A stretch of DNA of 64,000 nt from Leptothoe kymatousa TAU-MAC 1615 (GTDB lineage: Bacteria > Cyanobacteriota > Cyanobacteriia > Phormidesmidales > Phormidesmidaceae). The stretch covers positions 84,859 to 148,858 of the forward strand of contig NZ_JADOER010000002.1 of assembly GCF_018739865.1 (NCBI RefSeq), given 5' to 3'. Of this stretch, positions 58,101 to 64,000 are shown piece by piece; positions within the stretch are counted from its first letter, which is position 1, and the number at the start of each line of letters is the position of its first letter. Below the pieces are notes generated by a model. The model did no database searches. It was not told where the DNA came from and saw only the letters and a list, made by a program, of their open reading frames with translations. The position numbers and the translations under genes were made by a program.

Positions 58101-59489
58101 GTGACCAATGCCATTATTCGGGCTCAGCCTCCCCTAGATTTTATCCCTGAGCAATTTAGTCCGTGGGTACGGCGATTGCTCAAAGTTATCGTGCCTGGGT
58201 GGATGCGTTGGCACACGGATTTAGTGGATATTCGGGTGAAAAATCCTGAGGTGTTGGCCCAGAAGTATGGTGAATTTTGGGCAGGGCAGGGGCGATTATT
58301 GTTGGCATTTCGCCATCCAGCCCCAGAGGATGCCTATTGTTTAGCCCATTTGTTGTGGCGGGCGGTGCCTCAAGCTGGCCAGCAGCAGGGGCTATCGTTG
58401 CAGCCTGTCCATAGTCATTTTATTTATGACCGGGGGATACCCCTGTGGGCCGGTCGGTGGATGGGGTGGCTATGCTCCCGGTTGGGGGGCGTTTCGATTC
58501 AACGGGGCAAGTTGGATTTAGTGGCGCTGAAGGCGGCCCGTAAGTTGTTGGTCAGTGGTGAATTTCCGTTGGCGGCGGCCCCAGAGGGGGGCAACAATGG
58601 CCACAATGAAATTGTCAGTCCCCTGGAACCTGGCGTGCCTCAGTTGGCGTTTTGGTGCGTTGAAGATCTCAATAAGGCCGATCGATCGGAGCCGGTCTAT
58701 GTGGTGCCCCTAGGGATTCAATATCGCTATATTGATCCGCCTTGGGCTGCGATCTCGCAGCTGCTAACTCAGTTAGAAGACCGTAGTGGCATTTCCGGTG
58801 AGCTGCCCAAGCTGCCTGAGCTGCCCAGTGCCGAACTCGCTAACCTCTATGGGCGGCTGTATCGCCTCGCTGAGCATTTGCTTACCCTAATGGAGTCCTA
58901 TTACCACCAAATTTATGACCTGGAACCACCGGCCGATAGGGATGACGATGCCAACGCCCAACTAGCCACCCGGTTAAAGCATTTGCTCGATGGGGCCCTA
59001 TCGGTGGCAGAAACGTACTTTAAGCTAAAGCCCAAAGGATCTGTTATTGATCGGTGCAGACGCTTAGAGCAGGCCGGTTGGGAACGTATTTTCCGAGAAG
59101 ATTTGCGAGATGAAGCCGCCCTATCGTCAGTGGAGCGCGGTTTGGCCGATCGGGTGGCGGAAGAAGCAGACCTGCGCATGTGGCACATGCGTTTGGTCGA
59201 GAGTTTTGTGGCCGTCACTGGCCGCTATGTTTTAGAAAAACCCACCGCCGATCGGTTTGCTGAAACGGTGTTGTTATTGGCCGATATGGTCGCTCGCATT
59301 GAGGGCAAAAATCCGTTCCCTCGCCCATCCTTAGGCAAGCGAGAGGCCCTGGTGACGGTGGGCGAGCCGATTAATGTGAGAGACCGGTGGAGTGACTATA
59401 AAGCCAGTCGTCGAAAAGCAGTAGCCGCCCTGACAAAAGACTTGCAGGGCAATCTGGAAGCTTTGATTGTAGATAGTTCTGAGTTCTAG
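58101..59489 (+). CDS. PlsC-like 1-acylglycerol-3-phosphate acyltransferase family protein
   Basis: 462-residue protein with the HxxxxD acyltransferase motif in LLLAFRHPAPEDAYC and a PEGG block (AAAPEGGNNGHNEI) that fits the PlsC glycerolipid acyltransferase fold; PlsC transfers an acyl group to lysophosphatidate in membrane lipid synthesis. It is longer than E. coli PlsC (about 245), with a large helical C-terminal extension (ADRDDDANAQLATRLKHLL, ALSSVERGLADRVAEEADL). No transmembrane helix is clear, so it may be peripheral. GTG start with GGAG about 11 bases upstream. Confidence 0.82.
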   Translation: MTNAIIRAQPPLDFIPEQFSPWVRRLLKVIVPGWMRWHTDLVDIRVKNPEVLAQKYGEFWAGQGRLLLAFRHPAPEDAYCLAHLLWRAVPQAGQQQGLSLQPVHSHFIYDRGIPLWAGRWMGWLCSRLGGVSIQRGKLDLVALKAARKLLVSGEFPLAAAPEGGNNGHNEIVSPLEPGVPQLAFWCVEDLNKADRSEPVYVVPLGIQYRYIDPPWAAISQLLTQLEDRSGISGELPKLPELPSAELANLYGRLYRLAEHLLTLMESYYHQIYDLEPPADRDDDANAQLATRLKHLLDGALSVAETYFKLKPKGSVIDRCRRLEQAGWERIFREDLRDEAALSSVERGLADRVAEEADLRMWHMRLVESFVAVTGRYVLEKPTADRFAETVLLLADMVARIEGKNPFPRPSLGKREALVTVGEPINVRDRWSDYKASRRKAVAALTKDLQGNLEALIVDSSEF

Positions 59490-59536
59490 GGGAGCTATCA
59501 GCTTTCAGGGGTGGTCTAGGACTATGTGAGAGGGAG

Positions 59537-60334
59537 CTAACGACTTTTGCGTTGGTTTGACCGCTGGGCCAGACTGCCCCGTAGCCCTAGCCTGTAGAGT
59601 GCAGCGCCTTTGTTTTCAATAATTTCCTGTACATCTGTTTCCTGTACATCTGTTTTAAGGGCTAGGGCCATGTTGTATAGGGTCAGTGCTGCCTGATAGC
59701 GGCGTAGCTTGTACAGAGCATTACCTTTGTTATTTAGGACCTCATAGATGTGGGGATTGATGGCCAGCGCCTTGTCATAGGTGGTAATGGCCTCTTGGTA
59801 ATACCCCAACCCATATAGGGCATTCCCTTTGTTGTTGAGGGCTTCGCATGAGTCAGGCCTAATCTTGAGCGCTGCCTCATAAGCGGCAATGGCATCCTCC
59901 CGACGCCCCAACTTTTGGAGCGCTAGGCCTTTGTTGTTGAGTAGCGTATATTTTTTCTCTGACTCAAGGTGCAGCGCTGCATCGTAAACAACAATGGCCT
60001 CTTCGTAGCAGCCGTGGAGATATAGGGTGTTGGCTTTAGTTAACCATTCTGTAATGGTCCAGCTTTTGGTCGGGTCAATGGCTAAAGCGTTGCGGCCAGA
60101 CTGATATAGGCGTATGGCGGTGGCATTGGCGGCCATGGCTTCGCCATAGCGGTCTAGCTTTTGCAACACAGCGCTATATTTTTCCCAAGCGTTAGGAATA
60201 TTAGGGTTGAGGGCGACAATCTGCTCGAATATTGGTAGCGCAGCTGCGTGATCTTCCACACTGATTTTTTGTAACCCTTTTTCAAATAGGGCGATCACGT
60301 CGTCTGAAACAGTGGTTTGTGTAGTAGAAATCAT
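59537..60334 (-). CDS. TPR-repeat protein, short paralogue
   Basis: 265 residues. The N-terminal 100 residues (DVIALFEKGLQKISVEDHAAALPIFEQIVALNPNIPNAWEKYSAVLQ) match the N-terminus of the next gene, followed by about five TPR units (AIVVYDAALHLESEKKYTLLNNKG, AITTYDKALAINPHIYEVLNNKG). TPR stacks bind proteins; the partner is unknown. Basic C-terminal tail (SLAQRSNQRKSR). Probably arose by duplication of the neighbour and loss of repeats. Confidence 0.87.
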   Translation of the reverse strand: MISTTQTTVSDDVIALFEKGLQKISVEDHAAALPIFEQIVALNPNIPNAWEKYSAVLQKLDRYGEAMAANATAIRLYQSGRNALAIDPTKSWTITEWLTKANTLYLHGCYEEAIVVYDAALHLESEKKYTLLNNKGLALQKLGRREDAIAAYEAALKIRPDSCEALNNKGNALYGLGYYQEAITTYDKALAINPHIYEVLNNKGNALYKLRRYQAALTLYNMALALKTDVQETDVQEIIENKGAALYRLGLRGSLAQRSNQRKSR

Positions 60335-60512
60335 CCCTTTTGGGGCCGCGGTTTAAGGCTGTTGCATGGGCTGATTTTAGGCCCTATGCTTCCGTTCCTT
60401 GAGGATTTTTCTCTCGATTTTATGATTCGCGGTTTTTTCGTTTTGTGGTTGGGGGCACGGTTGTGTCGAGAGCCGCTGTGGGCTGGGCCGATTTCTTTTG
60501 CCTAATGGGACG

Positions 60513-62081
60513 TTAGAAACGTTGATGGCGTCTCTGGAGCGATAATTTAAACTGGGTGGCCTCTTTGCTTTGAATGGCTGTTTGGAAATCTGGCTTAATG
60601 GCGAGGGCCGCATCGAAGGCTGCGATCGCACTTGCGTAACGCTCTGCCCCATGGAGCACCACGCCTTTGCGGTAGAGTGCCAGATAATTTTGGGGTTGCA
60701 TGGAGAGGATGGCCTCATAGGCGGCGATGGCTTCTTCATAGCGCCGCAGGTTCAGCAGGACAATCCCCTTGCTGTAGAGCACATCTGGCAAGTTGGGCTT
60801 AAGTTTTAAGGCATCGTCATAGACCGTTAGGGCCTCGTGAAAACGACCTGCCTTCAGTAGGGCATTGCCTTTTTTGCCCAGGGCTTTGTAATGGTCGGGT
60901 TGACTGTGGAGCGCGGCATCGTAGGCGGCAATGGCCCCTGGGTAGTTGCCTAGGTCGTGGAGGGCTAAGCCTTTTTGGTAGAGCACATGGGCATTGTCGG
61001 GCTGGGTTTCCAGAATCAGGTCATAGGTGGCCAGGGCCTGCTGGCTATGGCCTAAGGCATATTGCGATAGTCCTTTGTGGAAACTTTCATCGTAGAGATT
61101 GGGCTTGGTCGCAAGCGATGCATCATAGGCGGCGATGGCCTCGCCATGGCGGTCTAGTTTGGCTAGGGCTCGCCCCTTGTTGTACAACGCGTTGTTGAGG
61201 TTGGGTCTGAGGCTGAGGGCGGCATCGTAGGCGGCGATGGCGGCTTCGTATTGGCCTAGTTTTGCTAGGGCTACGCCTTTGTTGTGCAGCGTACTGTGCT
61301 TGTGGGGGGTGAGCTCAAGGGCGGCATCATAGGCGGCGATGGCGTCTTGGTAACGCTCTAGTTTGGCCAGGGCTAGGCCTTTGTTATTGAAGGTTTGGTG
61401 TAGGCCTGGATCAATGGCTAGGGCGGCATCATACGCTGCGATCGCAGGCTCCAGTTGCCCCAGCTTGGCCAGGGCAAAGCCCTTGTTGTGGAGGGCTTTA
61501 TGGAGGTTGGGGGCCAGCTCTAATGCCGCATCATAGGCGGTGATGGCCTCTGCCAATCGACCTAGGTTGAATAGGGATACGCCTTTGTTGTAAAGCGTGT
61601 TAGATAAGTCTGGTTTGAGCCTAAGGGCCGCATCATAGGCGGCAATGGACTCTTCGTAGTGGCGGTTAAAAAATAAGCGTTCTCCTTCGCTCACCCACTG
61701 TTCCGCCGTCCACCCTTGGGTCACATCCACCGCTAAGGCTTGGGCTCCAGCTTGGTAGAGCTCTACAGCCTTGGCATTGCTATCAACGGCTTCGCTATAG
61801 CGGCCTAGGGTTTGTAATATGGCACTGCGTTTTTCCCACACATTGGGAATATCGGGCTGGATCGCCAAAATTTGTTCTAGTAGAGACAGGGCGGCTTCGT
61901 TGTCACCCACACTCATTTTTTGTAGCCCTAGGTTAAATAGGGCGACGGTTTCGTCTGCTGATTTCCCGGTCAGTTGCCGATCATTGGCACTGACTGTCGC
62001 CGACGAGGGGGCGGCTATATTGACCGCTGTCGGGTCTTTTTCCAGCAGGGGGGACTGATTATTAAAGGGACGATTGAGCAT
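60513..62081 (-). CDS. TPR-repeat protein, long paralogue
   Basis: 522 residues. A Ser/Ala-rich N-terminus is followed by the module ETVALFNLGLQKMSVGDNEAALSLLEQILAIQPDIPNVWEKRSAIL shared with the short paralogue. Then about a dozen tandem TPR units follow, built on AIAAYDAAL...NKG with 34-residue spacing. The 102-base units are repetitive at DNA level too. Likely a cytosolic scaffold; no enzymatic domain. It is upstream (in transcription) of the short paralogue by about 180 bases. Confidence 0.87.
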   Translation of the reverse strand: MLNRPFNNQSPLLEKDPTAVNIAAPSSATVSANDRQLTGKSADETVALFNLGLQKMSVGDNEAALSLLEQILAIQPDIPNVWEKRSAILQTLGRYSEAVDSNAKAVELYQAGAQALAVDVTQGWTAEQWVSEGERLFFNRHYEESIAAYDAALRLKPDLSNTLYNKGVSLFNLGRLAEAITAYDAALELAPNLHKALHNKGFALAKLGQLEPAIAAYDAALAIDPGLHQTFNNKGLALAKLERYQDAIAAYDAALELTPHKHSTLHNKGVALAKLGQYEAAIAAYDAALSLRPNLNNALYNKGRALAKLDRHGEAIAAYDASLATKPNLYDESFHKGLSQYALGHSQQALATYDLILETQPDNAHVLYQKGLALHDLGNYPGAIAAYDAALHSQPDHYKALGKKGNALLKAGRFHEALTVYDDALKLKPNLPDVLYSKGIVLLNLRRYEEAIAAYEAILSMQPQNYLALYRKGVVLHGAERYASAIAAFDAALAIKPDFQTAIQSKEATQFKLSLQRRHQRF

Positions 62082-62228
62082 TGGGGGGAATGCACTATAC
62101 AGGAACTTAATGGTTGCTAATTATGAAAGGGTGAATCGATCTGCAAATACACCGCTGCAGGCTGGTTCGAATCAGCACCACTTAGAGTTTTATCTTAGGT
62201 GGAAGTACCCCGTATAAAAAGAGGCTAC

Positions 62229-64000
62229 TCATCGATTGCCAGTAGTTTGGGCGTCGTGGGAGTCGCCTTTTATGGCCGTAACTACGGCAATACTGGTTTT
62301 CCAAGCGATGTTCGTGCTTAATGCCCGTGTGTACGCTTGTTGAATAACCGCTAGTTCCTTGGTAGCAAATGTTTGGGCCAGATGCTGCATATACTGAGAA
62401 TCTTCACCAAACCATCGTGATTTAAGTTGCCGTGTGACTGCCAGGGTATTGGGCACTTGCATCAGTTCGATATCGGCGACCAAGCCGGTGCCTTTGAACC
62501 AGCCAGGAATAGCCTCCACATCCCAGTATTTTTCCGGGTTGCTGGTGTAGAGGCCATCCTCGGCCTGCTGTAGCTGATGCAATATGGGTGGCGGCAGGGT
62601 GTGCGGTGGCAGCAGGGTGTAGAGGCGTAGGGTGCGAAAAGGAATGGTTTCGGCCAAGACCATGCGGCCTTTGGGGGCCAGATGATGGGCCAGTTTTTTC
62701 AACAGTTTTGGATGCCCTGAGCCGGATTGGAAGGCATTGCGGCCAACGATGCCATCGAATGTAACGTCGGGGGCTTGAGCTTTTAGGGTTTTGGGTAATG
62801 CGGCCAGGGGCGTAGTCAAAAAAATGGGCCGGGCTAGGTCCGATAGTGTGTGGGCTTGTGCGGTTAGGGTTCGATGTATGTCTGCGGTGGGGGTGCGGGC
62901 ATAGACGCCGCCTTCGGGGACCTGGCGCAGGGCTTCCCAGGTGAGTAGTCCGGCGTTGAGGTCGAGTAAAACGTGGTGCCGTTGGGGATTTAGGGTGGCG
63001 TAGATGAGATCGCACACCTGCCTGAGCCGCTCCCCCGCATTGCCTAAGGTGCGCTGTATCCATTGTTCCTGGGCCTGATCTGTGGGGCCGAATGTCAGTA
63101 CTTCGGGTAAATCCGCTGCCATGACAGCGGCGAGCTGGGCCTCGCGTTTACGGGCGACCTCAATCCGAATGGTGTCTTCATAGCCCTGGTTTGAGGGCTG
63201 GTAAAACACTTTGCCCTGGAGTCCGGTGGGTAAATATTGCTGCTCCACCCAGTGGTCTCGGTAGGCATGGGGATATAGATAGCCCTGTCCGTGGCCGAAT
63301 TCTTCCTTGTCTCGATTGGCATCCCGCAGGGGATTGGGGACATCGGCTTCCCGTTCTTTTTCCACCGTGTTGAGGGCATCGAAAAATCCCATGACACTGT
63401 TGGACTTGGGGCAGGTGGCGAGGTATAGGGCGGCCTGGGCTAGCGGGTAGCGCCCTTCGGGCATGCCCACGCGGTCAAAGGCCTGGGCACAGCCATTGGC
63501 CACCACCACGGCATTGGGATCCGCCAGACCAATATCTTCCCCGGCGAAAATTACCATGCGCCGAAAAATGTAGCGGGGGTCTTCGCCGGCGTACACCATG
63601 CGGGCCAGCCAGTATAGGGTGGCGTCAGGGTCCGAGCCCCGCATGCTTTTGATGAAGGCGCTGATGGTGTCGAAGTGGGCGTCGCCTTCTTTGTCGTACA
63701 GCACCGCCCGTTGCTGAATCGATTCTTCGGCTACGGCTAGCGAAATATGGGCATCGGGAGTGGTTTCTACGGCTAGTTCTAGGGCATTTAGCAGGGCACG
63801 GGCGTCGCCGTTGGCCACATTGACCAAATGGTCTAGGGCCTCGTCATCGATGTGGACGGCGCGTTTGCCATAGCCCCGGACCGGGTCGCTCAGCGTTTGC
63901 TGCACAATTTGGCGCAGGTCATCGGGCCCCAGGGGTTTGAGTTGAAACACCCGCGACCGACTCACCAGGGCTTTATTCACTTCAAAGTAGGGGTTTTCGG
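62229..64000 (-). CDS. rarA: RarA/MgsA-type AAA+ ATPase fused to a methyltransferase-like domain (5' end cut)
   Basis: The N-terminal part with Walker A/B lies beyond the window. Seen first is the sensor/lid region ENPYFEVNKALVSRSRVFQLKPL, then RarA lid and C-terminal domain (GSDPDATLYWLARMVYAGEDPRYIFRRMVIFAGEDIGLADPNAV, YLATCPKSNSVM), HGQGYLYPHAYRDHWVEQQYLP, and after about 300 residues a SAM-methyltransferase-like fold (HHVLLDLNAGLLTWEALRQVPEGG, FDGIVGRNAF). RarA acts at stalled replication forks. The fusion is one I recall in cyanobacteria. The methyltransferase signature DLNAGLL departs from the usual GxGxG, so SAM use is uncertain. Confidence 0.9.
   Translation of the reverse strand, partial: ENPYFEVNKALVSRSRVFQLKPLGPDDLRQIVQQTLSDPVRGYGKRAVHIDDEALDHLVNVANGDARALLNALELAVETTPDAHISLAVAEESIQQRAVLYDKEGDAHFDTISAFIKSMRGSDPDATLYWLARMVYAGEDPRYIFRRMVIFAGEDIGLADPNAVVVANGCAQAFDRVGMPEGRYPLAQAALYLATCPKSNSVMGFFDALNTVEKEREADVPNPLRDANRDKEEFGHGQGYLYPHAYRDHWVEQQYLPTGLQGKVFYQPSNQGYEDTIRIEVARKREAQLAAVMAADLPEVLTFGPTDQAQEQWIQRTLGNAGERLRQVCDLIYATLNPQRHHVLLDLNAGLLTWEALRQVPEGGVYARTPTADIHRTLTAQAHTLSDLARPIFLTTPLAALPKTLKAQAPDVTFDGIVGRNAFQSGSGHPKLLKKLAHHLAPKGRMVLAETIPFRTLRLYTLLPPHTLPPPILHQLQQAEDGLYTSNPEKYWDVEAIPGWFKGTGLVADIELMQVPNTLAVTRQLKSRWFGEDSQYMQHLAQTFATKELAVIQQAYTRALSTNIAWKTSIAVVTAIKGDSHDAQTTGNR

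Noticed and set aside
60377-60739. Minus-strand frame overlapping the long TPR gene's 3' end.
   Set aside because: It is a shadow frame of the TPR repeats (MRPS/PLSQ periodic pattern), not an independent gene.
62160-62180. GGTTCGAATC word resembling a tRNA T-arm.
   Set aside because: No acceptor, D or anticodon arms can be built around it; only a four-base stem forms.

Overview
The window is chromosomal DNA of a cyanobacterium. The evidence is the gene set: ferredoxin-dependent glutamate synthase, the photosystem II repair protein Psb32, a SigF-type group 3 sigma factor, an RNase E with a C-terminal arginine tail, and several cyanobacteria-restricted families (DUF1802, DUF1997, DUF2301, DUF3285). 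The octamer GCGATCGC (HIP1), typical of many cyanobacterial genomes, recurs (for example at 2865, 3996 and 4799). Genus cannot be told from the sequence alone. I see no rRNA, tRNA, CRISPR array, transposase or prophage.

Layout. 1-7.3 kb, minus strand: a truncated AMIN/amidase gene, pepP, a Tat-exported metallo-beta-lactamase-fold protein that has lost its metal motif, trpG/pabA, dgkA, ybeY, a 58-residue DUF3285 gene and prfB, which carries the classical +1 programmed frameshift. 7.4-16.2 kb, plus strand: tenA, then three tandem paralogues of a Tat-exported nucleoside-hydrolase-like (DUF1593/Sde182) protein. The second and third have grown to about 980 residues by adding PKD and malectin-like modules, and a 2H phosphoesterase gene sits on the other strand between the first two. 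This is the most distinctive region. 16.4-21.2 kb: a YciI-like gene, smpB, an ATP-grasp peptide-ligase-like gene, sigF and an alpha/beta hydrolase. 21.2-25 kb: tig-clpP-clpX, the folding and proteolysis unit.

25.9-35 kb, plus strand: asd-dapA (lysine/diaminopimelate pathway) followed by the RNA-turnover genes rnj, rne and rnhB, then DUF1997 (minus) and pheA. rne has a leader region of up to 745 bases. 35-41 kb, minus strand: the str operon rpsL-rpsG-fusA-tuf-rpsJ, ended by a clear terminator and followed by a stand-alone LON-domain gene. 41-49.7 kb: a sugar-phosphate cupin, an exported phosphodiester glycosidase family protein, then the large glsF gene with an NtcA-type GTA-N8-TAC box upstream, and DUF1802. 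49.9-57.5 kb: a Gap1-like gap, psb32, a small unknown gene, purN, an orphan hybrid-sensor histidine kinase paired with DUF2301, dprA, and an FHA-domain gene. 58-64 kb: a PlsC-like acyltransferase, two tandem TPR paralogues sharing an N-terminal module, and a truncated rarA-methyltransferase fusion.

Most of the window is conserved housekeeping: translation (prfB, smpB, str operon, ybeY), proteostasis (tig/clpP/clpX), RNA decay (rnj, rne, rnhB) and nitrogen and amino-acid metabolism (glsF, asd, dapA, pheA, trpG). The accessory and least explained parts are the DUF1593-PKD-malectin trio, the TPR pair, the orphan kinase and the ATP-grasp gene next to sigF.
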